Shown piece after piece: positions 37,490-46,847 of a DNA stretch of 64,000 nt. A program made the translations under genes and the position numbers. The notes beneath the pieces were generated by a model, which saw nothing but the letters and a program-made list of their open reading frames with translations, had not been told where the DNA came from and did no database searches. Numbering within the stretch: position 1 is the stretch's first letter; each line of letters starts with the position of its first letter. Source of the stretch: Streptomyces sp. H27-C3 (lineage in GTDB: Bacteria > Actinomycetota > Actinomycetes > Streptomycetales > Streptomycetaceae); assembly GCF_030063415.1 (NCBI RefSeq), contig NZ_JASITA010000007.1, positions 62,001-126,000 of the forward strand, given 5' to 3'.

Positions 37490-38116
37490 ATGATCGATAC
37501 GCCTTCCCTGGTCGACCAGTACTGCCACGGAGTGCTCCGTACGGAGCTTGGCCTCTGGGCACCTTCGAGGCGCATCTGGGCAGGACCGCCGCGCCGCCCG
37601 CAGCCGGCACGACCTTCTTCGACACCCCGGCCGGCTTCGCGGTGCGCCGCTGGTGCCCGCCCCTGCGACTGCACGTCGGCGCCGCCGACCCGCAGTCGCG
37701 CATTGACCGTACGGACCCGATGCCGCTCACCGACTTCGTGGCCGCCACGGCCGGGCTCGGCACCGATCTGGTGCTGCTGCACGGCTACCCGTACCACCGG
37801 CACGCCGCGCACCTGGCGAGTGTCTTCCCGTATGTGTACGCCGACCTCGGCCCGGCCCTCGCGCACACGGGGGCACGGGTCGCCGCCGTCCTTGAGGAGA
37901 TCCTGGAGCTCGCACCCTTCGGGAAGCTGCTCTTCGCCAGCGGCGCGAGCGCCCTGCCCGAGCCGCACGTGGTGGGCGCCCGGGTCTTCCGGGAGGCGCT
38001 GGAGCGGGTGCTGGGCTGCTGGGTCGGCGACGGGGCGTGGCTGCGGTCGGACGCCGAACGTGTCGCCGGGATGATCGCGGCGGGCAACGCCCGCCGCGTC
38101 TACGGCCCGGCCGCCG
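37490..38116 (+). pseudogene. Amidohydrolase-family pseudogene (frameshift, internal deletion, lost stop)
   Basis: The first frame (ATG 37490, GGGGAG upstream) reads MIDTPSLVDQYCHGVLRTELGL, then loses sense at about 37556. The expected continuation GTFEAHLGRTAAPPAAGTTFFDTPAGFAVRRWCPPL is in another frame, as if two bases had been inserted near 37553-37557. After WCPPL the text jumps to RLHVGAADPQSRIDRTDP, although intact relatives, as I recall, have roughly 190 residues between these points, including part of the metal-dependent barrel. The 3' part (LLHGYPYHRHAAHLASVFPYVYADLG to GNARRVYG) is recognisable amidohydrolase C-terminus. No stop follows at the usual place, and the frame runs into ctaA antisense. 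Loss of function is inferred. Confidence 0.75.
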
Positions 38117-39088
38117 TCAGACGGAGGCTGACACCGACGAGTCGGACCGCGCGGGCAGCGACGCGGTGGCCACCGGCCGCTCGCGCAGGCTCAGGGCGAC
38201 CCGCAGGACCGCGATCCACACCAGGCAGGAGCCGAGCATGTGGATGCCGACGAGGATCTCGGGCAGCTCGGTGAAGAACTGCACATAGCCGACGGCGCCC
38301 TGGGCGAGGAGCACGAGCAGCAGGTCACGCGCGCGCGCCTTGGTGTCCCTGGGCGCGTCGACGACGCGCAGGGCCAGCCACATGGCGAGCGCCAGCGCGC
38401 ACACGACCCAGGCCGCGATCGCGTGCACATGCGCGGTGGTCGCCCAGTCGAACGGCATCCGCGGTACGTCGCTGCCGTCGCCCGCGTGCGGTCCCGAGCC
38501 GGTGACCACGGTGCCCGCCGCGATCAGTACGGCGGAGGTGGCGAGCAGGGCCCAGGACAGCTTGCGCACGGGTCCGGGGGCGCGGGGGCGCGGAGCGGTG
38601 TCGCCTTCGCGGGTGCGCTGCCAGGTGATCACGGCGACCGTGAGCAGCGAGGTGGCGGCGAGGAAGTGGCCCGCGACGGTCCACGGGTTGAGGCCCGCCA
38701 TCACGGTGATGCCGCCGAGGACGGCGTTGAGCATGACGATCCAGAACTGGGCCCAGGCGAGCCGGGTCAGCCCGCGCCGCCAGGGCTTCGTCGCGCGCGC
38801 CGAGATGATCACCCAGCCGACCGCCGCCGAGAGCACGTACGTCAGCATGCGGTTGCCGAACTCGATCGCGCCGTGGATTCCCTCCTCGGGCGTCGCGAAC
38901 AGGCTGTCGTCGGTGCACTTGGGCCAGGTGTCGCAGCCGAGGCCGGAGCTGGTCAGGCGTACGGCACCGCCGGTGACGACGATGAGCACGCTCATCACGA
39001 CGGCGGCGAGCGCGGCGCGGCGCAGCGTACGGGGGGTGGGTGTCCAGCGCTGCGCGATGAAGGCGAGGGGGGTCAACACGGCAACCAT
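38117..39088 (-). CDS. ctaA: Heme A synthase (COX15/CtaA family)
   Basis: The 323-residue protein has eight hydrophobic segments. The first half has GGAVRLTSSGLGCDTWPKCTD with the conserved Cys pair, the heme-ligand region IHGAIEFGNRMLTY, and NAVLGGITVMAGLNPWTVAGHFLAA. The second half has HVHAIAAWVV and VGIHMLGSCLVW with further His. It oxidises heme O to heme A. The start is ATG 39088. The stop abuts the degraded amidohydrolase reading frame from the other strand. An ABC exporter operon lies 145 nt upstream on the same strand. Confidence 0.95.
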   Translation of the reverse strand: MVAVLTPLAFIAQRWTPTPRTLRRAALAAVVMSVLIVVTGGAVRLTSSGLGCDTWPKCTDDSLFATPEEGIHGAIEFGNRMLTYVLSAAVGWVIISARATKPWRRGLTRLAWAQFWIVMLNAVLGGITVMAGLNPWTVAGHFLAATSLLTVAVITWQRTREGDTAPRPRAPGPVRKLSWALLATSAVLIAAGTVVTGSGPHAGDGSDVPRMPFDWATTAHVHAIAAWVVCALALAMWLALRVVDAPRDTKARARDLLLVLLAQGAVGYVQFFTELPEILVGIHMLGSCLVWIAVLRVALSLRERPVATASLPARSDSSVSASV

Positions 39089-39233
39089 CGTAGAGCGGTG
39101 CTTGTGCGGGAATTCACGAGGGGTCCGGGGGAGGCGTGTCCCCGGAGAAAGCGCGCTGCGAGTCCCTGGAGAACCCGGTGACTCGGTGCCAGGAGCGGGT
39201 GTTCTTTCCCGGAGGAGCGGGCATCCTCTCCCG

Positions 39234-40001
39234 CTACTCCCAGCGGAAGAAACGCGCCGCCGCGCCCAGGCCCAGCGCCGCCCACACCGCGAGGATTCCC
39301 AGGCCGCCCCACGGGGTGCCCGCGCCGTGCTGGAGCACGTCGCGCAGACCGTCCGACAGGGCGGAGATCGGCAGCAGCCCGAGAACCGACTGGGCGGCGT
39401 CCGGGAACTTGTCGAGCGGCACGATCACGCCGCCGCCCACCAGCAGCAGCAGGAAGACCAGGTTGGCGGCGGCCAGGGTCGCCTCCGCCTTGAGGGTGCC
39501 GGCCATCAGCAGCCCCAGACCGGAGAAGGCCGCCGTACCGAGGACCAGCAGCAGGAACACGGCGACCGGGCTGCCGTGCGGCGACCAGCCGAGGCCGAAC
39601 GCGATCACCGTCAGCAGCACCACCTGGAGGACCTCGGTGACCAGCACTGACAGGGTCTTGGCGGTGAGCAGGGCCCAGCGCGGCAGCGGCGACGTACCCA
39701 GCCGCTTCAGCACGCCGTAGCGGCGCTCGAAGCCCGTCGCGATGGCCTGCCCGGTGAAGGCGGTGGACATGACGGCGAGCGCCAGGATGCCCGGCGCCAG
39801 GAAGTCGACGGCCTTGCCCGCTCCGGTGTCGATGATGTCCACCGACGAGAACAGCACAAGGAGCAGCGCCGGGATGATCACGGTGAGCAACAGCTGCTCG
39901 CCGTTGCGCAGCAGCATCTTCGTTTCGAGCACGGCCTGCGCCGCGATCATCGTGGGCAGCGGAGCCGCGCCCGGCTTCGGAGTGTAGGTGCCGCTGCTCA
40001 T
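39234..40001 (-). CDS. ABC-2 type transporter permease
   Basis: The 255-residue protein has six hydrophobic segments typical of ABC-2 permeases, with FERRYGVLKRLGTSPLPRWALLTAK as the conserved cytoplasmic loop and LPISALSDGLRDVLQHG near the C-terminus. ATG 40001 overlaps the stop of the ATPase gene (ATGA), so the two make one exporter. Such pairs often export drugs, lipids or peptides; the substrate is unknown. The location between ctaA and the suf regulator is conserved as I recall it. Confidence 0.9.
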   Translation of the reverse strand: MSSGTYTPKPGAAPLPTMIAAQAVLETKMLLRNGEQLLLTVIIPALLLVLFSSVDIIDTGAGKAVDFLAPGILALAVMSTAFTGQAIATGFERRYGVLKRLGTSPLPRWALLTAKTLSVLVTEVLQVVLLTVIAFGLGWSPHGSPVAVFLLLVLGTAAFSGLGLLMAGTLKAEATLAAANLVFLLLLVGGGVIVPLDKFPDAAQSVLGLLPISALSDGLRDVLQHGAGTPWGGLGILAVWAALGLGAAARFFRWE

Positions 40002-40924
40002 GAACGCAGATCCTTACCGGTCAGCTCGAGGAAAACGTCCTCCAGGGTGCGCCGCTCGACGGCGATGCCCTCGGGCATCACGCCGTGCTGCGCGCACCAG
40101 GAGGTGACGGTGGCCAGCAGCTGCGGGTCGATCTTGCCGGTGATCCGGTAGGTGCCCGGGGTCAGCTCGACGGCCAGGGTGTCCACGGGGAGCGCTTTGA
40201 GCAGCGACACGACGTCGAGACCCGGGCGGCCGGTGAAGCGCAGGGTGTTCTCCGCGCCGCCGCGGCACAGCTCGTCGGGGCTGCCCTGGGCGATGGCCCG
40301 GCCCGCGTCGATGATCACGACGTCGTCGGCGAGTTGCTCGGCCTCGTCCATGAAGTGCGTGGTCAGTACGGCGCTCACCCCGTCGGCGCGCAGCTCGCGC
40401 AGCAGGTCCCAGGTCGAGCGGCGGGCCTGCGGGTCGAGGCCCGCGGTCGGCTCGTCCAGGAAGACCAGCTCGGGGCGGCCGACGACGGCCATCGCCAGCG
40501 CGAGGCGCTGCTGCTGGCCGCCGGAGAGCCGCCGGTACGTCGTACGGCCGCAGTCGCCGAGCCCCAAACGCTCGATCAGCGCATCCACACCGAGCGGATG
40601 TGCGTGCAGCTTGGCCATGTGGCGGAGCATCTCGCCGGCCCTGGCCCCCGTGTACACGCCGCCGGACTGGAGCATCACGCCGATCCGCGGGCGCAGCTTC
40701 GCCGCGTCGGCGACCGGATCGAGGCCCAGGACACGCACGGTGCCCGCGTCCGGTCTGCGGTAGCCCTCGCAGGTTTCCACTGTGGTGGTCTTTCCGGCGC
40801 CGTTCGGGCCGAGGACGGCGGTGACGGTGCCCGCGCCGACCTCGAGATCGAGGCCGTCCACGGCGGTCCTGGTTCCGTACCGCTTGACCAGGCCGCGGAC
40901 CTGGACGACGGGCTCGCTTCGCAT
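39998..40924 (-). CDS. ABC transporter ATP-binding protein, DrrA-like
   Basis: The 308-residue protein has Walker A GPNGAGKTT, the Q-loop LQSGGVYTG, signature LSGGQQQRLALA, Walker B LVFLDEPTAGLD and switch His in LTTHFMDEAEQL. A C-terminal extension of 80 residues is typical of DrrA-type exporters. The start is ATG 40924. It is divergent from sufR; the 146-bp gap between them holds the SufR operator and a TTAGG-N4-CCTAA repeat, so its own control may be iron- or Fe-S-linked. Confidence 0.92.
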   Translation of the reverse strand: MRSEPVVQVRGLVKRYGTRTAVDGLDLEVGAGTVTAVLGPNGAGKTTTVETCEGYRRPDAGTVRVLGLDPVADAAKLRPRIGVMLQSGGVYTGARAGEMLRHMAKLHAHPLGVDALIERLGLGDCGRTTYRRLSGGQQQRLALAMAVVGRPELVFLDEPTAGLDPQARRSTWDLLRELRADGVSAVLTTHFMDEAEQLADDVVIIDAGRAIAQGSPDELCRGGAENTLRFTGRPGLDVVSLLKALPVDTLAVELTPGTYRITGKIDPQLLATVTSWCAQHGVMPEGIAVERRTLEDVFLELTGKDLRS

Positions 40925-40984
40925 GCTGGCGAGTGTAGGCAGGGGGGCCGGACAGCCGGGCCGCGGGGCCCGGCAGCAGGGAGA

Positions 40985-40998
40985 TTAGGTGACCCTAA
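40985..40998. promoter_or_regulatory. Inverted repeat TTAGG-TGAC-CCTAA, iron-box-like
   Basis: Perfect 5-bp arms resemble the half-site of the actinobacterial IdeR/DmdR iron box (TTAGGTTAGG.TAACCTAA type); by eye only about 12 of 19 positions of a full box agree. It lies in the divergent region between the ABC exporter and sufR, which would suit iron-responsive control. Weak evidence. Confidence 0.35.
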
Positions 40999-41057
40999 GT
41001 GATCGAGGCCACCGCCATCTGCTCACGGCTCCGCTTGTCGGACGCTGGGGAATTACG

Positions 41058-41071
41058 CAACAATGGTGTTG
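41058..41071. promoter_or_regulatory. SufR operator CAAC-AATGGT-GTTG
   Basis: The sequence fits the CAAC-N6-GTTG palindrome reported for Streptomyces SufR. Its last base is the first base of the sufR start GTG (41071), so the operator sits over the probable transcription start of a leaderless message. AACAAT (41059-41064) inside it could be the -10 box, with TTGTCG (41035-41040) as -35. Confidence 0.85.
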
Positions 41072-41829
41072 TGAAATACATTGGCGAGGCTCCGCAGGAG
41101 GAACTCGCGACAGGTGAGCGGTCGACCCGCAACCGTGTCGCGCGCTCCATCCTGGACCACGGCCCCTCGACCGTGTCCGATCTGGCCAAGCGCCTCGGCC
41201 TCACTCAGGCCGCGGTCCGGCGCCACCTCGACACCCTCGTCTCCGACGATGTGGTCGAGCCCCGTGAGCAGCGCGTCTACGGCGCACGTACCCGTGGCCG
41301 CCCCGCGAAGGTGTTCGCACTGACCGACTGCGGCCGGGATGCCTTCGACCAGTCCTACGACACGCTGGCAGCCGACGCCCTGCACTGGATCGCGCAGGCC
41401 GGCGGCGGCGGCGAGCAGGGGGAGGCGGCCGTCACGGCGTTCGCCCGTGCCCGCTTCGCCGCGCAGGCCGAGACGTACCGGGAGGCCGTCGAGGTCGCTC
41501 CGCCCGAAGCACGCACCGAGGCGCTCGCGAAGGCCTTGAGCGCGGACGGGTACGCTGCCATGGCGCGAATCGCGCCGAACGGGCAGGGCGAGCAGCTGTG
41601 CCAGCACCACTGCCCTGTCGCCCATGTCGCGGAGAAGTTCCCACAGCTGTGCGAGGCGGAGACGGAGATCTTCTCCAGCCTGCTCGGGACCCACGTCCAG
41701 CGACTGGCCACCATCGCCCACGGCGACGGGGTGTGCACGACGTACATCCCGCACAGCACCACGCGGCACAGCACCGCACAGACGACCCACTCAGCATCCG
41801 CAAGCACTGCCGGGAGGAACCCCGCATGA
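41071..41829 (+). CDS. sufR: SufR, Fe-S-sensing repressor of the suf operon
   Basis: The 252-residue protein has an N-terminal winged helix ([48 protein letters not shown]) with a basic wing ([10 protein letters not shown]). A C-terminal Cys cluster follows: [24 protein letters not shown] (C177, C181, C194), with C222 further on. In Streptomyces avermitilis SufR is known to hold a [4Fe-4S] cluster and repress sufRBDCSU. GTG 41071 has no Shine-Dalgarno ahead, so a leaderless transcript is likely. It is autoregulated through the operator at 41058-41071. The stop overlaps sufB (ATGA). Confidence 0.93.
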   Translation: MKYIGEAPQEELATGERSTRNRVARSILDHGPSTVSDLAKRLGLTQAAVRRHLDTLVSDDVVEPREQRVYGARTRGRPAKVFALTDCGRDAFDQSYDTLAADALHWIAQAGGGGEQGEAAVTAFARARFAAQAETYREAVEVAPPEARTEALAKALSADGYAAMARIAPNGQGEQLCQHHCPVAHVAEKFPQLCEAETEIFSSLLGTHVQRLATIAHGDGVCTTYIPHSTTRHSTAQTTHSASASTAGRNPA

Positions 41830-43247
41830 CTCTCCCCACGGAGACTGCCCACCCCGAACTTGAGGGCCTGGGTACGTACGAATTCGGCTGGGCCGATTCC
41901 GACGCGGCAGGCGCCACGGCGAAGCGCGGCTTGTCCGAGGCTGTCGTCCGCGACATCTCGGAGAAGAAGAACGAGCCGGAGTGGATGCTGAAGCTGCGGC
42001 TCAAGGGCCTCAAGCTGTTCGGCAAGAAGCCCATGCCGAACTGGGGCTCCGACCTGTCGGGCATCGACTTCGACAACATCAAGTACTTCGTGCGGTCCAC
42101 CGAGAAGCAGGCACAGTCCTGGGAGGACCTGCCGGAGGACATCAAGAACACGTACGACCGGCTCGGCATCCCGGAGGCGGAGAAGCAGCGCCTCGTCGCG
42201 GGTGTCGCCGCGCAGTACGAGTCCGAGGTGGTCTACCACCAGATCAACGAGGAGCTCGAAGCGCAGGGTGTCATCTTCATGGACACCGACACCGCGCTGA
42301 AGGAGCACCCGGAGCTCTTCCAGGAGTACTTCGGCACGATCATCCCGGTCGGCGACAACAAGTTCGCGTCGCTGAACTCGGCCGTGTGGTCCGGCGGCTC
42401 GTTCATCTACGTGCCCAAGGGCGTCCACGTCGAGATCCCGCTCCAGGCCTACTTCCGTATCAACACGGAGAACATGGGCCAGTTCGAGCGGACGCTGATC
42501 ATCGTCGACGAGGACGCGTACGTCCACTACGTCGAGGGCTGCACCGCCCCGATCTACTCCTCGGACTCGCTGCACAGCGCCGTGGTCGAGATCATCGTGA
42601 AGAAGGGCGGCCGCTGCCGCTACACGACCATCCAGAACTGGTCGAACAACGTCTACAACCTGGTCACCAAGCGCGCCGTGGCGTACGAGGGCGCGACCAT
42701 GGAGTGGGTCGACGGCAACATCGGCTCCAAGGTCACCATGAAGTACCCGGCCGTCTACCTGATGGGCGAGCACGCCAAGGGCGAGACCCTGTCCATCGCC
42801 TTCGCGGGCGAGGGCCAGCACCAGGACGCCGGCGCGAAGATGGTGCACATGGCGCCGAACACCTCCTCGAACATCGTCTCCAAGTCGGTGGCGCGAGGCG
42901 GCGGCCGTACCTCGTACCGCGGTCTGATCGAGATCGGCGAGGGCGCTCCGGGCTCGAAGTCCAACGTGCTCTGTGACGCGCTGCTCGTCGACACGATCTC
43001 CCGCTCCGACACGTACCCGTACGTGGACGTCCGCGAGGACGACGTGTCCATGGGCCACGAGGCGACCGTCTCCAAGGTCTCCGAGGACCAGCTCTTCTAC
43101 CTGATGAGCCGCGGCATGACCGAGTTCGAAGCCATGGCGATGATCGTCCGTGGCTTCGTGGAGCCGATCGCCAAGGAGCTCCCCATGGAGTACGCCCTGG
43201 AGCTCAACCGGCTGATCGAGCTGCAGATGGAGGGCTCGGTCGGCTGA
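41826..43247 (+). CDS. sufB: Fe-S cluster assembly protein SufB
   Basis: The 473-residue protein begins like other actinobacterial SufB proteins ([44 protein letters not shown]). It has the beta-helix core with [25 protein letters not shown], where the Cys is a proposed assembly ligand, and the SufB C-terminus [26 protein letters not shown]. SufB forms the scaffold with SufC and SufD. ATG 41826 overlaps the sufR stop. Confidence 0.98.
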   Translation: MTLPTETAHPELEGLGTYEFGWADSDAAGATAKRGLSEAVVRDISEKKNEPEWMLKLRLKGLKLFGKKPMPNWGSDLSGIDFDNIKYFVRSTEKQAQSWEDLPEDIKNTYDRLGIPEAEKQRLVAGVAAQYESEVVYHQINEELEAQGVIFMDTDTALKEHPELFQEYFGTIIPVGDNKFASLNSAVWSGGSFIYVPKGVHVEIPLQAYFRINTENMGQFERTLIIVDEDAYVHYVEGCTAPIYSSDSLHSAVVEIIVKKGGRCRYTTIQNWSNNVYNLVTKRAVAYEGATMEWVDGNIGSKVTMKYPAVYLMGEHAKGETLSIAFAGEGQHQDAGAKMVHMAPNTSSNIVSKSVARGGGRTSYRGLIEIGEGAPGSKSNVLCDALLVDTISRSDTYPYVDVREDDVSMGHEATVSKVSEDQLFYLMSRGMTEFEAMAMIVRGFVEPIAKELPMEYALELNRLIELQMEGSVG

Positions 43248-43315
43248 CGCCGGACCGACCGTTCCCGTTCAGCAGCGACTGAATTCGCACCTAGGAAGAG
43301 AGCACAACGACAGCC

Positions 43316-44494
43316 ATGGCTGAGGCTCAGAACATTCCGGCCGGCTCCACGACCGCCGGGTCCATCGCGGTGGCCGCGGAGTCCACCGTCGCCACGCGCA
43401 TGAGCGCCCCGCCGTCCTTCGAGGTGGCGGACTTCCCGGTGCCCCACGGCCGCGAGGAGGAGTGGCGCTTCACGCCGCTTGAGCGGCTGCGCGGTCTGCA
43501 CGACGGGACCGCCGAAGCAGGCGGTGTCCTCACGGTCGAGGTGAACGCGCCCGAGGGCGTCGTCGTCGAGACGGTGGACCGCGGCGACAAGCGGCTCGGC
43601 AAGGCCGGTACGCCGGTTGACCGGGTCGCCGCCCAGGCGTACAGCTCCTTCGAGAAGGCCTCGGTCGTCTCGGTGCCCAAGGAGATGGTGCTCAGCGAGC
43701 CGATCAGGATCGCCGTGCACGGCGAGGGCGGCACCGCCTACGGCCACCAGGTCGTGGAGCTCGGCGCCTTCGCCGAGGCCGTCGTCGTCATCGACCACAC
43801 CGGTGACGCCGTGCTCGCCGCCAACGTCGACTTCGTCGTCGGCGACGGCGCGAAGCTGACCGTCGTGTCCGTCCAGGACTGGGACGACAAGGCCGTGCAC
43901 GTCGCGCAGCACAACGCGCTGATCGGCCGGGACGCCTCGTTCAAGTCGGTCGTGGTGACCTTCGGCGGCAATCTGGTGCGGCTGCACCCCCGCATCACGT
44001 ACGCGGGCACCGGCGGCGAGGCAGAGCTCTTCGGCCTGTACTTCACCGACCACGGCCAGCACCAGGAGCACCGCCTCCTGGTCACCCACAACGTGCCGCA
44101 CTGCAAGTCCAACGCCGTGTACAAGGGTGCGCTGCAGGGCGACGGCGCCCACGCCGTGTGGATCGGTGACGTCCTCATCGAGGCCGCCGCCGAGGGCACT
44201 GACACGTACGAGATGAACCGCAACCTCGTTCTCACGGACGGCGCGCGGGTCGACTCCGTGCCGAACCTGGAGATCGAGACCGGCGAGATCGTCGGAGCGG
44301 GCCACGCCTCGGCGACCGGCCGTTTCGACGACGAGCAGCTCTTCTACCTCATGTCGCGCGGCATCCCCGCCGACGAGGCCCGCCGCCTCGTCGTCCGCGG
44401 TTTCTTCGCCGAGCTCGTCCAGCAGATCGGTCTGCCGGATGTGGAGGAGCGCCTCCTCGCCAAGATCGACGCGGAGCTGGAGGCATCCGTCTGA
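43316..44494 (+). CDS. sufD: Fe-S cluster assembly protein SufD
   Basis: The 392-residue protein is a SufB/SufD-family beta-helix without the SufB N-terminal domain: FPVPHGREEEWRFTPLERLRGL near the start, HVAQHNALIGRDASFKSVVVTFGG in the middle, and [30 protein letters not shown] at the end. It forms the SufBCD scaffold. The first 35 residues are Ala/Thr-rich and variable. A 68-nt gap separates it from sufB, and its stop overlaps the ferredoxin start by one base (TGATG). Confidence 0.98.
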   Translation: MAEAQNIPAGSTTAGSIAVAAESTVATRMSAPPSFEVADFPVPHGREEEWRFTPLERLRGLHDGTAEAGGVLTVEVNAPEGVVVETVDRGDKRLGKAGTPVDRVAAQAYSSFEKASVVSVPKEMVLSEPIRIAVHGEGGTAYGHQVVELGAFAEAVVVIDHTGDAVLAANVDFVVGDGAKLTVVSVQDWDDKAVHVAQHNALIGRDASFKSVVVTFGGNLVRLHPRITYAGTGGEAELFGLYFTDHGQHQEHRLLVTHNVPHCKSNAVYKGALQGDGAHAVWIGDVLIEAAAEGTDTYEMNRNLVLTDGARVDSVPNLEIETGEIVGAGHASATGRFDDEQLFYLMSRGIPADEARRLVVRGFFAELVQQIGLPDVEERLLAKIDAELEASV

Positions 44495-44811
44495 TGGCCT
44501 TCGTCAAAGCCTGTGCGCTGAGCGAGCTGGAGGAGGACACCCCGAAGCGGGTGGAACTCGACGGCACGCCGGTGTCCGTCGTGCACACCGAGGGGGAGGT
44601 GTTCGCGATCAACGACATCTGCTCGCACGCGAACGTGTCCCTCTCGGAGGGCGAGGTCGAGGACTGCATGATCGAGTGCTGGTTGCACGGCTCGAGCTTC
44701 GACCTCCGCACCGGCAAGCCGTCCGGCCTTCCCGCGACGCGCCCCGTCCCCGTTTACCCCGTAAAGATCGAAGGGGACGATGTGCTCGTCTCCGTCACAC
44801 AGGAGTCCTGA
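44494..44811 (+). CDS. Rieske-type [2Fe-2S] ferredoxin of the suf operon
   Basis: The 105-residue soluble protein has a Rieske-type motif CSHANVSLSEG...CMIECWLHGSSFD (C-x-H and C-x2-H) as in bacterial dioxygenase ferredoxins. No signal is seen, so unlike the lipoprotein at 7815 it acts in the cytoplasm. Its place between sufD and sufC suggests it carries electrons or clusters for Fe-S assembly, which is inference from position. It is 7 nt from sufC. Confidence 0.93.
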   Translation: MAFVKACALSELEEDTPKRVELDGTPVSVVHTEGEVFAINDICSHANVSLSEGEVEDCMIECWLHGSSFDLRTGKPSGLPATRPVPVYPVKIEGDDVLVSVTQES

Positions 44812-44818
44812 GACAGCC

Positions 44819-45583
44819 ATGGCAACGCTTGAAATCCGTGACCTGCACGTATCCGTCGAGGCCGACCACGCCACGAAGGAGATCCTCAAGGGCGTCGACC
44901 TGACGGTCAAGCAGGGTGAGACCCACGCCATCATGGGGCCCAACGGCTCCGGCAAGTCCACCCTCGCTTACTCGATCGCGGGCCACCCCAAGTACACGAT
45001 CACCAGCGGCACGGTGACCCTCGACGGCGAAGACGTCCTGGAGATGACCGTCGACGAGCGCGCCCGCGCCGGTCTTTTCCTGGCGATGCAGTACCCCGTC
45101 GAGATCCCCGGCGTCTCGGTCTCCAACTTCCTGCGCACGTCGGCGACGGCGATGCGCGGCGAGGCCCCCAAGCTGCGCACCTGGGTGAAGGAGGTCAAGA
45201 CCGCGATGGAGACCCTCCAGATGGACCCGGCCTTCTCCGAGCGCAACGTCAACGAGGGCTTCTCCGGCGGCGAGAAGAAGCGCCACGAGATCCTCCAGCT
45301 GGAGCTCCTCAAGCCGAAGATCGCGATCCTCGACGAGACGGACTCCGGTCTGGACGTCGACGCGCTGCGCCAGGTCTCCGACGGCGTCAACCGCGTCCGC
45401 GCGTCCGGTGAGGTCGGCACGCTGCTGATCACCCACTACACGCGCATCCTGCGCTACATCAAGCCCGACTTCGTGCACGTGTTCGCGAACGGCCGCATCG
45501 CCGAGTCCGGCGGCGCCGAGCTCGCCGACAAGCTCGAGGCCGAGGGCTACGAGGCATACACGAAGGGTGGCGCGACCGCGTGA
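44819..45583 (+). CDS. sufC: Fe-S cluster assembly ATPase SufC
   Basis: The 254-residue ABC-type ATPase has Walker A GPNGSGKSTLA, the SufC-specific signature FSGGEKKRHEILQLELLKPKIAILDETDSGLDVDAL, and switch His in LLITHYTRIL. It energises the SufBCD scaffold. ATG 44819 follows the ferredoxin gene by 7 nt. Its stop overlaps the sufS GTG (GTGA). Confidence 0.98.
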   Translation: MATLEIRDLHVSVEADHATKEILKGVDLTVKQGETHAIMGPNGSGKSTLAYSIAGHPKYTITSGTVTLDGEDVLEMTVDERARAGLFLAMQYPVEIPGVSVSNFLRTSATAMRGEAPKLRTWVKEVKTAMETLQMDPAFSERNVNEGFSGGEKKRHEILQLELLKPKIAILDETDSGLDVDALRQVSDGVNRVRASGEVGTLLITHYTRILRYIKPDFVHVFANGRIAESGGAELADKLEAEGYEAYTKGGATA

Positions 45584-46836
45584 CACAGTTGCCCGGCCTC
45601 CTCGACACCGAGGCGATCCGCAAGGACTTCCCCCTTCTGGATCGTGTGGTCCACGACGGGAAGAAGATCGTTTACCTGGACAACGCGGCGACTTCGCAGA
45701 AGCCGCGCCAGGTCCTCGACGCGCTGAACGAGTACTACGAGCAGCACAACGCGAACGTCCACCGTGGCGTGCATGTGCTGGCCGAGGAGGCCACGGCGCT
45801 GTACGAGGGCGCTCGCGACAAGGTCGCCGCCTTCATCAACGCGCCGAGCCGCGACGAGGTGATCTTCACCAAGAACGCCTCGGAGTCGCTCAACCTCGTG
45901 GCCAACATGTTGGCCTGGGCCGACGAGCCGTATCGCGTCGACAACGAGACCGAAATCGTCATCACGGAGATGGAGCACCACTCCAACATCGTGCCGTGGC
46001 AGCTGCTCTCGCAGCGCACGGGCGCGCAGCTGAAGTGGTTCGGCATCACCGACGACGGCCGTCTCGACCTGTCGAACATCAACGAGATCATCACCGAGAA
46101 GACGAAGATCGTCTCCTTCACGCTGGTCTCCAACATCATGGGCACGATCAACCCGGTCGAGGCGATCATCCGCCGGGCGCAGCAGGTCGGCGCCCTTGTC
46201 TGCATCGACGCCTCGCAGGCCGCGCCGCACATGGTGCTCGACGTGCAGGCGCTGCAGGCCGACTTCGTGGCCTTCACCGGGCACAAGATGGTCGGCCCGA
46301 CCGGCATCGGTGTGCTGTGGGGACGCCAGGAGCTCCTGGAGGACCTGCCGCCGTTCCTCGGCGGCGGCGAGATGATCGAGACCGTGTCGATGCACTCGTC
46401 GACCTACGCGCCGGCCCCGCACAAGTTTGAGGCGGGTACGCCCCCGATCGCCCAGGCCGTCGGCCTCGGTGCGGCCGTGGACTACCTCTCCGCGATCGGC
46501 ATGGACAAGATCGCCGCCCATGAACACGCGATCACCGAGTACGCCATGGAGCGACTGCGGAACGTCCCGGACCTGCGGTTCATTGGCCCGACGACGGCCG
46601 AGAACCGCGGCGCGACGATCTCCTTCACGCTCGGTGACATTCACCCGCACGACGTGGGCCAGGTCCTCGACGAGCAGGGCATCGCGGTCCGGGTCGGACA
46701 CCACTGCGCACGGCCGGTCTGCCTGCGGTACGGAATTCCTGCGACCACGCGGGCGTCGTTCTATCTGTACTCCACGCCGGCCGAGGTCGATGCCCTGGTC
46801 GACGGCCTGGAGCACGTACGGAACTTCTTCGGTTAG
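45580..46836 (+). CDS. sufS: Cysteine desulfurase SufS
   Basis: The 418-residue pyridoxal-phosphate enzyme is of the SufS/CsdA group: YLDNAATSQKPRQVLDAL near the N-terminus, EMEHHSNIVPWQ, ASQAAPHMVLDVQALQADFVAFTGHKMVGPTGIGVLWG with the PLP Lys in GHKM, and RVGHHCARPVC with the catalytic Cys. It supplies sulfane sulfur, which SufU accepts. GTG 45580 overlaps the sufC stop. sufU follows after 11 nt. Confidence 0.98.
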   Translation: MTQLPGLLDTEAIRKDFPLLDRVVHDGKKIVYLDNAATSQKPRQVLDALNEYYEQHNANVHRGVHVLAEEATALYEGARDKVAAFINAPSRDEVIFTKNASESLNLVANMLAWADEPYRVDNETEIVITEMEHHSNIVPWQLLSQRTGAQLKWFGITDDGRLDLSNINEIITEKTKIVSFTLVSNIMGTINPVEAIIRRAQQVGALVCIDASQAAPHMVLDVQALQADFVAFTGHKMVGPTGIGVLWGRQELLEDLPPFLGGGEMIETVSMHSSTYAPAPHKFEAGTPPIAQAVGLGAAVDYLSAIGMDKIAAHEHAITEYAMERLRNVPDLRFIGPTTAENRGATISFTLGDIHPHDVGQVLDEQGIAVRVGHHCARPVCLRYGIPATTRASFYLYSTPAEVDALVDGLEHVRNFFG

Positions 46837-46847
46837 GGCTGGGGATC

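Noticed and set aside
37642..38274. Intact 210-residue amidohydrolase
   Set aside because: It starts mid-protein, lacks the N-terminal metal site, and its last 50 residues are antisense to ctaA.
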